In this document: one piece after another, positions 1 to 9,224 of the stretch | Numbering within the stretch: the first letter of the stretch is position 1 | Layout: the number at the start of each line of letters is the position of its first letter | From: Lachnospiraceae bacterium | GTDB lineage: Bacteria; Bacillota; Clostridia; Lachnospirales; Lachnospiraceae | Assembly: GCA_017441265.1 (NCBI GenBank) | Contig: JAFRYE010000049.1 | Location: 16,325-80,324, forward strand | Length of the DNA: 64,000 nucleotides | Direction: 5' to 3' | Notes under the pieces: generated by a model | What the model was told of the DNA's origin: nothing | The model's input: the letters and a program-made list of their open reading frames with translations, nothing else | The model's database searches: none | Position numbers and translations under genes: made by a program

Positions 1-1
1 G

Positions 2-1615
2 TACCGTGACAGGATTCTGGAGAAACTCGAGAAGATCGCGTTCCGCGTTGAGATCGAGTGCAATGTGCCGAACATTCACTATGTGTGCATCGCGCATCCG
101 GAGCTCGAGGAGGAGTCCGTGGTGGCTCTCACGAACGGGCATGCGCAGGTGGACATTTACACGGACGACGCCGTTGTCGCTTTCATGGACGGCAACCGCG
201 ACCGCTATCTGAGCGGAATCCCGTATAAGAAACGCAGGTTGATGTACGCCGACGACCTCTACGGGGAAGTGTGCGACGCGTATCCGGATGCGAGCCGACA
301 GATCCTGCTCAATCTGGTGACGAAGGTGCAGAATTCCGGGCGATTTGACGCCCCGGCGATCGAGCTGCGGCGCAAGGCGTGCCGTGTGCTGGAGCTTCGG
401 GAGGAGTTCCGCGACGAAGTGCTTCGCACGTTGGCGCTGTACTACTACGACAACCTTCGCGACGAGGCGCTGGAGGGACTTTTAGGACGGGTGAACCTCT
501 CGGCGGTTCCCGCAAAGCAGCGAGGCCGCATGATCGGACTGTTGATCCTGCGGGGACAGACCGCGCAGGTGATGTCGCTTCTGGACCGCTACGGCTGCGA
601 GTATGTGGACATCCGTCATCTGGAGCAGTTCTGTATGGATCTGCCGAAAGAGGCGGTGGAGGAAGCGTCGCCGATCCTCACGGATGTGATGTATTACCTC
701 TTCTGCCAGGGACGGCGGACGGAGAGGGTTCTGGACTACCTTGTGCGGCATTTGCAGGCGAGAACGCAGGTGCTGTACCACCTGTGGCAGGAGGCCGACG
801 CCGCGGGGATGCGGGCGGACAGCCTGGAAGAGCGGCTGATTGCGCAGATCCTGTTCACGGAGTCGTATCTTCCGTACGGTGACGATCTGATCCGCTCCTA
901 CGACAAACCGGGTAGCGATCGCAATCTGATCCGTGCGTATGTGACCTACATGGCATACAAATATCTGACCGCCGACGTGCTCATGGGCGACACGACCATC
1001 GGGATCATCCGAAGGACCGTGTACCGCGAGGACAACGACGTCTGTGTGCTGGCGCTGCTACGGCAGTATGCGGCGCAGGACGAGTTCTCGAAGGAGGAGC
1101 AGGATTTTGCGGAGTATTGGCTGCTTCGCATGGAGGCGAAGGGAAAAGTGCTGCCGGAGTTTTTGAACTTCGGAAAGTATTTTACGCTGCCGGAGAGCCT
1201 TGAGGACAAATTCCTCATCGAGTACCGCACGAACCCGAAGCATCAGGTGACTCTCGACTATTCGTACCGCTCCGGCGGCAAGAAAGTCCGCAAGGGCTTC
1301 CCGATGCGCGACATCTGCTACGGGATCTTCGTCAAGGATCTGATCCTGTTCGACGGCGAGACCGTGGATTACGTCATCAGCGACGAGTCCGAGAAGGAAG
1401 GCGACGAGCCTGTCATCACGGAGAAGGCGACGTTGACGGGCGGAAACAAGCCGATCGGCAATGCCGGAAGCCGTTTTGCGCAGATCAACGAGATCATCGG
1501 GGCGCAGCGGGAGAAGGACGCCGATAAGGCGATGAATCTGCTGAACCGCTACATCAAGAACGAATTTGCCATCTCACAGCTGTTCCACAGCATGGACGAG
1601 GGGGCTTCGGAATAA
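2..1615 (+). CDS. DUF5717-like protein, 5'-truncated by the window edge
   Basis: The reading frame is open from base 2, and the residues before the internal GTG at 65 (ending RVEIECN) read as normal protein, so the true start lies upstream. The 537 visible residues are mostly soluble and helical, with no membrane segment. The middle is rich in Leu, Glu, Arg and Tyr, like a helical-repeat scaffold, and the C-terminus is charged (ISDESEKEGDEP). It is the first visible gene of a tightly spaced operon with a BI-1-like membrane protein and an Hsp70-like ATPase. From memory, DUF5717 and DUF5716 proteins are neighbours in Lachnospiraceae, and this context is the main reason for the name. No catalytic motif is visible and the function is unknown. 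Confidence 0.75.
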   Translation, partial: YRDRILEKLEKIAFRVEIECNVPNIHYVCIAHPELEEESVVALTNGHAQVDIYTDDAVVAFMDGNRDRYLSGIPYKKRRLMYADDLYGEVCDAYPDASRQILLNLVTKVQNSGRFDAPAIELRRKACRVLELREEFRDEVLRTLALYYYDNLRDEALEGLLGRVNLSAVPAKQRGRMIGLLILRGQTAQVMSLLDRYGCEYVDIRHLEQFCMDLPKEAVEEASPILTDVMYYLFCQGRRTERVLDYLVRHLQARTQVLYHLWQEADAAGMRADSLEERLIAQILFTESYLPYGDDLIRSYDKPGSDRNLIRAYVTYMAYKYLTADVLMGDTTIGIIRRTVYREDNDVCVLALLRQYAAQDEFSKEEQDFAEYWLLRMEAKGKVLPEFLNFGKYFTLPESLEDKFLIEYRTNPKHQVTLDYSYRSGGKKVRKGFPMRDICYGIFVKDLILFDGETVDYVISDESEKEGDEPVITEKATLTGGNKPIGNAGSRFAQINEIIGAQREKDADKAMNLLNRYIKNEFAISQLFHSMDEGASE

Positions 1616-1635
1616 CGTAAAGGGAGGAGAATACT

Positions 1636-2397
1636 ATGTCAGAGTATGTGGAAAATGACAAGACAAAATCGGAGGCGGAGGCCCGCCGGGATTTTGCGAC
1701 GTCGGCAGTGACGGCAACGTCCCTCATGCAGCACGCTGCGTTTGATCAGCAGCAGGGCTACGCCTACAATGCCGACGAGATTTCGGAAAATACCTACAAT
1801 ACCATCATCGGGGCTGTGATCCTCTACGGTTTTGTCGTGACTGCGCTGATCGCATTCTTAGTGCCGTTGGAGATTACCGCGAGCTACTATCCTGTCGTGG
1901 TGATCGGGTATTTCATCTGCGTTGCCGTCGGAATGGCAATGTGCAGAAAGTCGGAGAATCCGAAGATCGATTTCATCGGTTATAACCTGATCGTGGTGCC
2001 CATGGCGGTCGTCATCGGACCGGCGTTGGCAGCGGTGGGATTTGCGACGGTTCGCTACGCATTTTTCGTCATGGCGCTGGTTGCGCTTCTCATGGTCGGC
2101 CTTTCCAAGCTGTATCCGCAGGTGTTCCTGTCCATGGGACGGTTGTTGTTTGCGTCGCTCGGCATCGGGCTTCTCACCGAGGTGATCATGTGGTGCTTCA
2201 GCCTGTCGAGCGGTATCTTCGACTTCGTGTTCATCGCAATCTTCTGCGGTTACATCGGATATGACTGGGCTGTCGCGCAGAAACGTCCGAAGACGGTGGA
2301 TGCGGCGATCGACAGCGCGTGCATGATCTATGTGGATCTGATCAACCTGCTGATCCGCATCATACGTATCATGGCGAGCTCCAAGAACAAGAATTGA
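1636..2397 (+). CDS. Bax inhibitor-1-like integral membrane protein
   Basis: This is a 253-residue polytopic protein. A charged cytosolic N-terminus of about 55 residues is followed by roughly six or seven hydrophobic segments. The C-terminal part (GYDWAVAQKRPK, then ACMIYVDLINLLIRIIRIM) matches the usual end of the Bax-inhibitor-1/YccA family (Asp-containing loop, then a Tyr-x-Asp-x-Ile-Asn-Leu helix). BI-1 proteins are membrane proteins linked to calcium leak or to FtsH and membrane-protein quality control. A good ribosome site (GGGAGGAG) precedes the ATG. It lies 20 bp after the DUF5717-like gene and 38 bp before the Hsp70-like gene, with no promoter seen between, so co-transcription is inferred. 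A link to protein quality control would fit the Hsp70-like neighbour. Confidence 0.75.
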   Translation: MSEYVENDKTKSEAEARRDFATSAVTATSLMQHAAFDQQQGYAYNADEISENTYNTIIGAVILYGFVVTALIAFLVPLEITASYYPVVVIGYFICVAVGMAMCRKSENPKIDFIGYNLIVVPMAVVIGPALAAVGFATVRYAFFVMALVALLMVGLSKLYPQVFLSMGRLLFASLGIGLLTEVIMWCFSLSSGIFDFVFIAIFCGYIGYDWAVAQKRPKTVDAAIDSACMIYVDLINLLIRIIRIMASSKNKN

Positions 2398-2435
2398 TAC
2401 GGGCGACAGAATCGTAAGGTCGAAGGAGACATCGA

Positions 2436-3689
2436 ATGGATCCCAGAGCTATCATCATCGGCTATGACCTCGGCGTTGAGATGACGCAGATCGCGGTCGG
2501 CCGGGCGGCGGAAGAGCCGGAGAGCATCAGTATCACGAGTAGTGGGAATACGGTGATTCCCACTGTTCTTTGCGTGCGAAGCGACTCCAAAGACTGGCTG
2601 TTCGGCGAGGAGGCGATGCGGTTTAACAACCGGGGCGCGGGATACTATGTCGACGATCTGGTCAACAAGGTGATCCGGGGCGAGAGTGAAGTCATCTACG
2701 AGATTGAGTACCAAGCTGCGGAGCTGTTGACACGGTTTGTTCGCAAGACGCTCTCCACCGTCCGTCAGAAATATGTCAACGACACCATCGTCAAAGTCGT
2801 CGTGACGATGAGAACCCTGCATCCTCAGGTTGTGGAGGCGGTGCTCCGCGCTATCGAGGAGACTGGAATCGGTCGCGACAAGGCGGAGTTCCAGACGTAC
2901 GTCATGAGTTTCATGTACTACTCCGTCTGCCAGCGCAAGGAATACCGCGTCAACGACGTGAGCCTGTTTGATTACAATGAGAACGGTCTGTTCTATTACC
3001 AGATGTCCACGAGCCGCAAGGGCAGCCCCACGGCGGTGACGACGTTCACGGCGGATCTGAGTGATCTGATGGACGCCGCGATGTTGGACAACATGCAGGA
3101 GAGCCGTCTGCAGTACAGCTTCCGCCTCGTGCGGGACAAGGTGATCCAGCGGCAGATCATCTCCACCATCTACGTGACCGGCAAAGGCTTTGAGGGCACG
3201 TGGCCGGATGAGATCCTGCGGTCGATGGCGACGGGACGGCATGTCTTCAAGGGCATGAACATCTACGCCAAAGGCGCCGCGTACTGCGCGCAGCACAGGG
3301 ACGACGAATATTATGCGGACTATCTGTTCCTCACGGAGGACATGGTCCGCTCGACGATCTCCATCCGCATGTTCAAGGATAACCGGGTCGCCGACTATCC
3401 GCTGATCCGCGCCGGGGAGCGCTGGAAGGACGCGAAGGCGACCACCGTCGGCATCCTCGACGACACCGACGAGATTTATCTCACGATCGCCAATGCGGTT
3501 CGGAAAGATACCAAATATTCCATCATGAACTTAAAGAACCTTCACCGCCGCGAGAACAAGACAACCCGCGTTTCGGTCAAGGTGACATTCTTAGACCGGG
3601 AGACGGCGGTATGCACGGTTACGGATCTCGGGTTCGGACAATTCTTCCCCTGCAGCTACCGCGTGTGGGAGAAGATCATTCCGCTTTGA
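2436..3689 (+). CDS. Hsp70/actin-fold ATPase-like protein (DUF5716-like)
   Basis: This is a 417-residue soluble protein. The N-terminus (IIIGYDLGVEMTQIAVG) is a phosphate-1-type loop of the Hsp70/actin/sugar-kinase ATPase fold, and the following segment (SSGNTVIPTVLCV, then WLFGEEA) has the order seen in DnaK-type proteins. A second phosphate-like loop (SLFDYNENGLFYYQ, about residue 180) and an adenosine-type Gly motif (IYVTGKGFEG, about residue 245) are recognisable but degenerate. It is much shorter than DnaK and lacks a clear substrate-binding domain, although the last 90 residues look like a beta-rich cap. From memory this is the DUF5716 family. Operon partners suggest a membrane-associated stress or quality-control role, which is inference. 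Confidence 0.75.
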   Translation: MDPRAIIIGYDLGVEMTQIAVGRAAEEPESISITSSGNTVIPTVLCVRSDSKDWLFGEEAMRFNNRGAGYYVDDLVNKVIRGESEVIYEIEYQAAELLTRFVRKTLSTVRQKYVNDTIVKVVVTMRTLHPQVVEAVLRAIEETGIGRDKAEFQTYVMSFMYYSVCQRKEYRVNDVSLFDYNENGLFYYQMSTSRKGSPTAVTTFTADLSDLMDAAMLDNMQESRLQYSFRLVRDKVIQRQIISTIYVTGKGFEGTWPDEILRSMATGRHVFKGMNIYAKGAAYCAQHRDDEYYADYLFLTEDMVRSTISIRMFKDNRVADYPLIRAGERWKDAKATTVGILDDTDEIYLTIANAVRKDTKYSIMNLKNLHRRENKTTRVSVKVTFLDRETAVCTVTDLGFGQFFPCSYRVWEKIIPL

Positions 3690-3694
3690 TACAT

Positions 3695-3713
3695 CATTTT
3701 CCGACGGAAAATG
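3695..3713. repeat. Inverted pair of the 9-mer CATTTTCCG / CGGAAAATG
   Basis: Two perfect 9-bp arms are separated by one A, lying directly after the TGA of the Hsp70-like gene. The arm is the word found at least 23 times in the window (see findings). As RNA it would form a tight stem, but there is no U-run, so it is a poor intrinsic terminator. Confidence 0.85.
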
Positions 3714-3749
3714 AGGCGGAACGATATTTAAGCATCTATCGGAGGAACT

Positions 3750-4586
3750 ATGGGGCGACTGATTTACTGCATCGGTGACAAGGCGAAGATCCCGTTTTAT
3801 TTTCAATCGACGGGCGTTTGCGTGTACACGATGGAGGAATTGTGCTACTACCTGTATCACAATGTCGAGACAATGGAGGAGGACATTTCGGAGAGCCAGC
3901 TGGTGCCGTGGATCCGCATGGAGTTGAACATGCCGGAGCGCGCGGATTTCCTGGCTACTTTGATGGAGCGCAAATCCGGGATCAAGGACATGGTCGTTTC
4001 CATCTTCTGCAGTACGGACTACTACAGTCAGGACGAGATCAACGCCCTGATCGAGAAGATCGACAAATACATCGAACTCCTGCCGATCGAGCGCAAGAAG
4101 CGCCATGCGACGGCCATCCTTAAGTACGGGAAACGCCGTGAAGCGCTGCTGGAGTATCAGACCATCCTGGATGACCGTGATTTTTCGCAGCTGTCCGAGG
4201 AGGAACAGGGGACGACGTACCACAACCTTGCGGTATTGATGGCGCAGAACGGACAATTTCGGAGCGCCGCAAGGTATTTTCAGACGGCGTACCAAAAGAG
4301 CGGAGACCGCGAGAGCCTGTGCCAGTACCTTTACGCACTGAAGCTCGGCGGAAAAGAGGAAGAATTTGAGCGTGAGCTCACGGTGTACAGCGACGACACG
4401 GATGTGGTCCGCCGCATTGAGAATCAGTTTTATTTTCTGGAGGAGAACCGCGAGTACTCCCCGGATTATGTGAATTATCTGCACCTGATGGAGCTTAAAG
4501 AGAGCGGCGAGACCGGCGAGGAAGCCTTCTGGTGGCTGTTCAATGAGACTGTCGAGCGCTTGAAAGAAAGTTACCGCGATCGTTGA
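3750..4586 (+). CDS. TPR-like soluble protein of the Hsp70-like operon
   Basis: This is a 278-residue soluble protein starting at an ATG behind a ribosome site (GGAGG). The N-terminal half (GDKAKIPFYFQSTGVCVYTMEEL) is not from a family I can name with confidence, though similar proteins accompany DUF5716/5717 genes in Lachnospiraceae (memory). The centre carries a TPR-like helix pair around residues 150-185 (TYHNLAVLMAQNGQFRSAAR, then YFQTAYQKSG), preceded by another possible repeat (KYGKRREALLEYQTIL). No signal peptide or membrane segment is seen. It follows the Hsp70-like gene by 60 bp. A TPR protein next to an Hsp70-like ATPase suggests a co-chaperone or adaptor, which is inference only. 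Confidence 0.7.
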   Translation: MGRLIYCIGDKAKIPFYFQSTGVCVYTMEELCYYLYHNVETMEEDISESQLVPWIRMELNMPERADFLATLMERKSGIKDMVVSIFCSTDYYSQDEINALIEKIDKYIELLPIERKKRHATAILKYGKRREALLEYQTILDDRDFSQLSEEEQGTTYHNLAVLMAQNGQFRSAARYFQTAYQKSGDRESLCQYLYALKLGGKEEEFERELTVYSDDTDVVRRIENQFYFLEENREYSPDYVNYLHLMELKESGETGEEAFWWLFNETVERLKESYRDR

Positions 4587-4605
4587 CGCGGGGGAGGAAC
4601 GGATT

Positions 4606-5091
4606 TTGACAAATGGCGAGATTTTACGGCGATACGGGGGAGACATCTTAGATTCGCCGGGTATGCAGAGGGAGAAGACGCTGATCCAGCACGGGGACAT
4701 GAGCGTGTATGACCACTCGATCTTTGTGGCGGAGCGGTGTGTGGCGCTGGCCAGGGTGTGGCCGGGGCGCGTCGATCTGCGGCGCCTTGTCCGCGGCGCG
4801 CTGCTGCACGATTATTTTCTTTACGACTGGCATGAGGATGACGACAGCCATCGGCTGCACGGGTTCACGCATGCGGGTCGTGCGCTTCGCAACGCGAAGC
4901 GGGATTTCGAGATCACCGAGATTGAGGAGGATATGATCGGCTGTCATATGTTCCCTCTCAATCTTCGCTTTCCGAGGACGACGGAAGGACGCATTCTGTG
5001 TTTCGTCGACAAGGTTTGCGCAACATATGAGACTGCACGGGGCATTGCCATCTCCGTGAGAAAGAGAGTGCGCAGCCGTGGAATGGTTTGA
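4606..5091 (+). CDS. HD-domain phosphohydrolase
   Basis: This is a 161-residue soluble protein. The TTG start is chosen because a strong ribosome site (GGGGGAGG) lies about 8 bp upstream and no earlier in-frame start is placed as well. HD-family metal ligands are visible: an early His (YDHSIFVAERC), the His-Asp pair (ALLHDYFLYDW), a third His (HGFTHAGRAL) and a later Asp (CFVDKVCATYE). Small HD proteins of this type hydrolyse nucleotides or phosphate esters, and the substrate here is unknown. Its 3' end overlaps the next gene by 14 bp, so translation is probably coupled. It is common in Clostridia as a stand-alone HD protein. Confidence 0.82.
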   Translation: MTNGEILRRYGGDILDSPGMQREKTLIQHGDMSVYDHSIFVAERCVALARVWPGRVDLRRLVRGALLHDYFLYDWHEDDDSHRLHGFTHAGRALRNAKRDFEITEIEEDMIGCHMFPLNLRFPRTTEGRILCFVDKVCATYETARGIAISVRKRVRSRGMV

Positions 5092-5971
5092 AAATGTGTT
5101 CCTGTCATTTTTCATATACAGCTTCATCGGCTGGATATGGGAGAGCTTTTTCTATTCGCTCTGGGACAAACACAAACTGGTCAACCGCGGATTTATGTTC
5201 GGACCGTACATTCCGATCTACGGTGTCGGCGCGTTGATCGATCTGGTGTTCCTGGGCGGCATCAAGAACATGATCCTGCTCTTCTTTGTGAGCGGCATCG
5301 TGTGCTGCGCGGTGGAGTATCTGACGGGCTATGTGATGGAGAAACTGTTTCACGCCCGCTGGTGGGACTACACCGACATGCTGTGGCACTTAAACGGCCG
5401 CATCTGTATCGAAGGATTTTTCGCATTCGGACTTCTGTCCGTTGCGCTGGTCGGCTGGATCCATCCGTTCACGACCGGGGTCCTCGACATGATCCCCGCA
5501 ATCCCGAAACTGATCGCGACGATCGCGACGGTCACGCTGTTCGCGACGGATCTGATCATCAGTGTGAAGCATGCGGCGGACTTCGACAAGAAGATCCGCA
5601 AGATCGCGGAGTCGCTCGGGAAGCTCAAAGACCGCATGGCGGCATTGTACGACACGGTTGTGGTGGAAACGTTCTTCCGCAAGGTGATCGAGCATTTGAC
5701 CGATCAGCAGAAGCGACTTGTCTACGCATTCCCGAAGATGCGTTCCGTCAGCTACCCCGGTGTCGTCCGGGCTATCCGGCGTGCACTGCCCGGCGGCACG
5801 GGAACGTTCTTCCGGCGCCGGAAACACGGCAGAGCGGACGACGAGATCTCGGAGGATATCACGGCTGCACCGGCCGCCGAGATGACCGAAGAGGAACTGG
5901 CTGCGGCGGAGAAAGCCATCGCGGAGCTGGCTGCGGAGCACGAACGCGAACAGCAGCAATCCGCACGATAA
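5078..5971 (+). CDS. CmpB-like putative ABC-transporter permease (PF06541 type)
   Basis: This is a 297-residue membrane protein. It starts at GTG (5078) inside the end of the HD gene, giving MEWFENVFLSFFIYSFIGWI. About five hydrophobic segments fill residues 1-160, with the conserved features of the putative ABC-transporter type IV/CmpB family (SFIGWIWESFFYS near the start, NRGFMFGPYIPIYG, and a central WWDYTDM). The C-terminal third is cytosolic, basic and then acidic-helical (MTEEELAAAEKAIAELAAEHE). The transporter name is inherited from databases and no ATPase partner is present. A weak terminator-like hairpin follows, so this is the last operon gene. Confidence 0.8.
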   Translation: MEWFENVFLSFFIYSFIGWIWESFFYSLWDKHKLVNRGFMFGPYIPIYGVGALIDLVFLGGIKNMILLFFVSGIVCCAVEYLTGYVMEKLFHARWWDYTDMLWHLNGRICIEGFFAFGLLSVALVGWIHPFTTGVLDMIPAIPKLIATIATVTLFATDLIISVKHAADFDKKIRKIAESLGKLKDRMAALYDTVVVETFFRKVIEHLTDQQKRLVYAFPKMRSVSYPGVVRAIRRALPGGTGTFFRRRKHGRADDEISEDITAAPAAEMTEEELAAAEKAIAELAAEHEREQQQSAR

Positions 5972-5990
5972 ACCTCACAGCACGAAAAAT

Positions 5991-6025
5991 ACGCCCGGAA
6001 GCGGTCAGCTCCCGGGCGTTTACGG
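5991..6025 (+). terminator. Terminator-like hairpin after the CmpB-like gene
   Basis: An 8-bp GC-rich stem (ACGCCCGG / CCGGGCGT) has a 12-13 nt loop and is followed by only a short TTT. It is placed correctly for the end of the operon but would be a weak intrinsic terminator. Confidence 0.5.
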
Positions 6026-6111
6026 TTCCCGGGGTATCAGCGGAACGTATTCCGGTCGGTCGGAGTATGCTGCGTCCGATAGCCGGGGTTGGTATCCGGG
6101 GGACGCGTGGC

Positions 6112-6131
6112 CGGAAAATGCTCATTTTCCG
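6112..6131. repeat. Inverted pair of CGGAAAATG / CATTTTCCG
   Basis: A perfect 9-bp inverted repeat with a 2-bp spacer (CT) ends two bases before the -35 hexamer of the valS leader promoter. It is the second tight pair of the over-represented word, in the opposite arrangement to the pair at 3695. The position could also let it act as an operator. Confidence 0.85.
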
Positions 6132-6132
6132 C

Positions 6133-6161
6133 TTGACAAAGCCCGCGCCCTGCGGTAAAGT
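6133..6161 (+). promoter_or_regulatory. Sigma-A-type promoter of the valS T-box leader
   Basis: TTGACA, a 17-bp spacer and TAAAGT are seen. Transcription would begin near 6168, just ahead of the T-box leader. Confidence 0.75.
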
Positions 6162-6167
6162 AAGCAC

Positions 6168-6435
6168 ATATTCATAACACAAAGGCACAGAAGAAGAGGA
6201 GTACGTTTCTACCGACCGCCAGAGAGACTGATTCACGGCTGCAAGATCAGTTCGGAGACGGGGATGCGGAAGTAGCTTCGGAGCCGAGATTTTGAAACCC
6301 GCGCGGGAGTAGAGGTCTCCGGGTAATCCCGTTACCGATGAGTCGCTTGTTGGAGCGGCGTAAAGAGGCAGCGCATGCTGCGAAATAAGGTGGTACCACG
6401 AACAGCCCCTCGTCCTTATACGGCGAGGGGCTTTA
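6168..6435 (+). promoter_or_regulatory. T-box riboswitch (tRNA-Val sensing) upstream of valS
   Basis: The leader carries the hallmark T-box sequence (AAGGTGGTACCACG, about 6387-6400), which pairs with the tRNA acceptor end. Immediately downstream is a strong terminator hairpin (AGCCCCTCG at 6404-6412 with CGAGGGGCT at 6424-6432, then TTTA). Upstream, a long structured Stem I region and a CCCGTTACC-type linker are present. Uncharged tRNA would favour the antiterminator and allow transcription of the synthetase. Valine specificity is inferred from the downstream gene; I could not assign the specifier codon by eye. Confidence 0.9.
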
Positions 6436-6474
6436 CTGTTATCCGGGGTATCCCCCGAACGAAAGGAGCAACAC

Positions 6475-9135
6475 ATGAAGGAACTGGCTAAGACCTACAA
6501 TCCGAAAGAGATTGAAGACCGCCTGTATCAGATGTGGCAGGACAAGAAGTATTTTCATGCGGAAGTACGGCCCGAGAAGAAGCCGTACACGATCGTGATC
6601 CCGCCGCCGAACATCACCGGACAGCTGCACATGGGTCATGCACTCGACAATACGCTGCAGGACATTTTGATCCGCTTTAAGCGCATGCAGGGCTATGAGG
6701 CTCTCTGGCTTCCCGGCACCGACCATGCGTCCATCGCCACCGAGGCGAAGATCGTTGAGGCCATGGCGAAGTAAGGCATCACGAAGGAGTACCTCGGACG
6801 TGAGGGATTCCTTGAGAGAGCGTGGGAGTGGAAGCGCCAGTACGGCGGCCGCATCATTTCCCAGCTGAAGAAAATGGGCTCGTCCTGCGACTGGGACCGC
6901 GAGCGTTTCACGATGGACGAGGGCTGCAACAAGGCCGTTAAGGAAGTGTTCGTAAACCTCTACAACAAGGGGCTCATTTACCGCGGAAACCGTATCATCA
7001 ACTGGTGCCCTCACTGCTTGACGACGATCTCCGACGCGGAGGTTAACTACGAGGATCAGGCAGGCCATTTCTGGCATCTGCGCTATCCCTACACGGACGG
7101 CAGCGGCTATATCGAGATGGCGACGACCCGTCCCGAGACGATGCTCGGCGATACTGCAGTTGCGGTTAACCCCAACGATGACCGTTACAAGCACCTGATC
7201 GGCAAGACCGTTACGTTGCCGCTCGTAGGCCGCGAGATCCCGGTGATCGGCGATGAGTACGTTGACATGGAATTCGGTACCGGCGTAGTTAAGATTACAC
7301 CGGCGCACGACCCGAACGACTTTGAGGTAGGTCTCCGCCACAACCTCGCGGTGATCAATGTTCTGACTCCCGACGCGAAGATCACGGATGACTATCCGAA
7401 GTACGCCGGCATGGACCGCTACGAGGCCCGCAAGGCGATCGTAAAGGATCTGCAGGAGTGCGGCGCCCTCACGGAGATTGAGGATCACGCCCACAATGTA
7501 GGCACCTGCTACCGCTGCGGCACCACCATCGAACCTCGCGTTTCGATGCAGTGGTTCGTCAAGATGAAGCCGCTGGCAGGCCCCGCGATCGACGCCGTAA
7601 AGCAGGACAAGACGCAGTTTGTTCCGGAGCATTTTGAGAAGACCTATTTCCACTGGCTTGAGAATATCCGCGACTGGTGCATCAGCCGCCAGCTGTGGTG
7701 GGGTCACCGGATCCCGGCGTTCTACTGCGACGCGTGTGGCGAGACGGTGGTAACCAAGGACGATCAGGCAATCTGCCCGAAGTGCGGCAAGCCCATGCGC
7801 CAGGATCCCGACACTCTGGACACCTGGTTCAGCTCGGCACTGTGGCCGTTCTCGACGCTCGGCTGGCCCGAGAAGACGCCGGAACTTGACTACTTCTACC
7901 CGACGAGCACGCTGGTTACCGGCTATGACATCATCCCGTTCTGGGTAATGCGAATGATGTTCTCCGGCATCGAGCAAATGGGTGACGTTCCGTTCAAGAC
8001 GGTTCTCATCCACGGACTCGTTCGTGACTCCCAGGGTCGGAAAATGAGCAAGTCCCTCGGAAACGGTATCGATCCTCTCGAGGTGATCGACAAATACGGC
8101 GCGGATGCTTTGCGCTTTACTCTGGTTACGGGCAATGCGCCCGGCAACGACATGCGCTTCTACTGGGAGCGTGTGGAGGCAAGCCGTAACTTTGCCAACA
8201 AGGTTTGGAACGCGAGCCGCTTCATCATGATGAACCTCGAGCAGGTTGACATGAACGGCGATCTCGATATGAGCGCCCTTACGGACGCGGACCGCTGGAT
8301 CATTTCCAAGTGCAACCAGCTGGTAGCCGATGTTACGGAAAATCTTGAGAACTTCGAGCTCGGTATCGCTGCGGGCAAGATTTACGACTTTATCTGGTCC
8401 GAGTTCTGCGACTGGTATATCGAGATGGTGAAGCCTCGTCTCTACGGTACGGAGCTGAAGACAAAGCAGGCTGCGATGTTTACTTTGTGCATGGTTCTCA
8501 CCACGTCCATGAAGCTGTTGCATCCGTTCATGCCGTTCATCACCGAGGAGATTTACCGCACCCTTGCCGACGCACAGGGACATCTCGATGACAACACCTC
8601 CATCATGATCTCCGAGTGGCCTGAGTTCATCAAGTCCTTCGTATGGAGCCGTGAGGAAGAGTCGGTTGAGCTGATCAAGAACGCCGTTACCGCGATGCGT
8701 GTACTCAGAAACGACATGAACGTTCCGCCGTCGCGCAAGGCGAAGGTGTTCGTTGTGTCCGATTCGGAGCATGTAAGAGGCATTTTCGAGGGAAGCAAGG
8801 ACTTCTTTGCGGCACTCGGCAGTGCGAGCGAGGTTACGGTTCAGAGCGACAAGGCCGGCATCGATGACGACGCTGTGTCCGTAGTGGTTGCAGGCGCGAC
8901 CATCTATATGCCGCTGTCGGATCTTGTGGACATCGCGAAGGAGATCGAGCGACTTCAGAAGGAGAAGGAGCGTCTCACAGGCGAGCTTGCCCGCGTCAAC
9001 GGCATGCTTGGCAACGAGCGTTTCGTATCCAAGGCACCCGAGGCGAAGATCGCCGAGGAGCGCGCGAAACTCGAGAAATACACCGCGATGATGAAGCAGG
9101 TTGAGGAGCAGCTGGCTCACCTTACAACACGATAA
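6475..9135 (+). pseudogene. valS: Valyl-tRNA synthetase interrupted by an in-frame TAA at codon 100
   Basis: This is a full-length class Ia valyl-tRNA synthetase frame (886 codons) except for one TAA at 6772-6774. Upstream lies the HIGH-type motif ([10 protein letters not shown], about residue 50). Downstream in the same frame come the catalytic and editing domains, a zinc-type region (CDACGE, then CPKCGK), the KMSKS motif (GRKMSKSLGNG, about residue 525), the anticodon-binding domain and the C-terminal coiled coil (KEIERLQKEKERLTGELARV). Family context (EAMAK-x-GITKEYLGRE) predicts Glu at the stop, so one change, GAA to TAA, explains it. The ribosome site AAAGGAG sits before the ATG. An internal ATG at 6874 could restart translation but would lack the HIGH motif. 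Since valS is essential, this is a sequencing error, readthrough, or a duplicated gene elsewhere. Confidence 0.9.
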
Positions 9136-9161
9136 TTTTCGAAGTAAACCGAATAAACCCG

Positions 9162-9198
9162 CAGGGCCGGAGGAGCACATCCTTCGGCCCTGTTTTTG
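9162..9198 (+). terminator. Intrinsic terminator after valS
   Basis: An 8-bp stem (CAGGGCCG / CGGCCCTG) has a 15-nt loop and is followed by TTTTTG. Confidence 0.85.
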
Positions 9199-9224
9199 TC
9201 CGCGGGGGGCGTGGGTTCGTCATC

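Noticed and set aside
6772..6774. Genetic-code change with TAA read as an amino acid
   Set aside because: Many genes here end at TAA (for example those ending at 1615, 5971 and 32515 region), and no other in-frame TAA is seen inside a recognisable gene.
6439..9180. Long open frame (over 900 codons) on the minus strand across valS
   Set aside because: It is the antisense shadow of the valS frame. Codon phase, motifs and conserved residues all belong to the plus-strand synthetase, and no ribosome site or family motif supports the minus frame.
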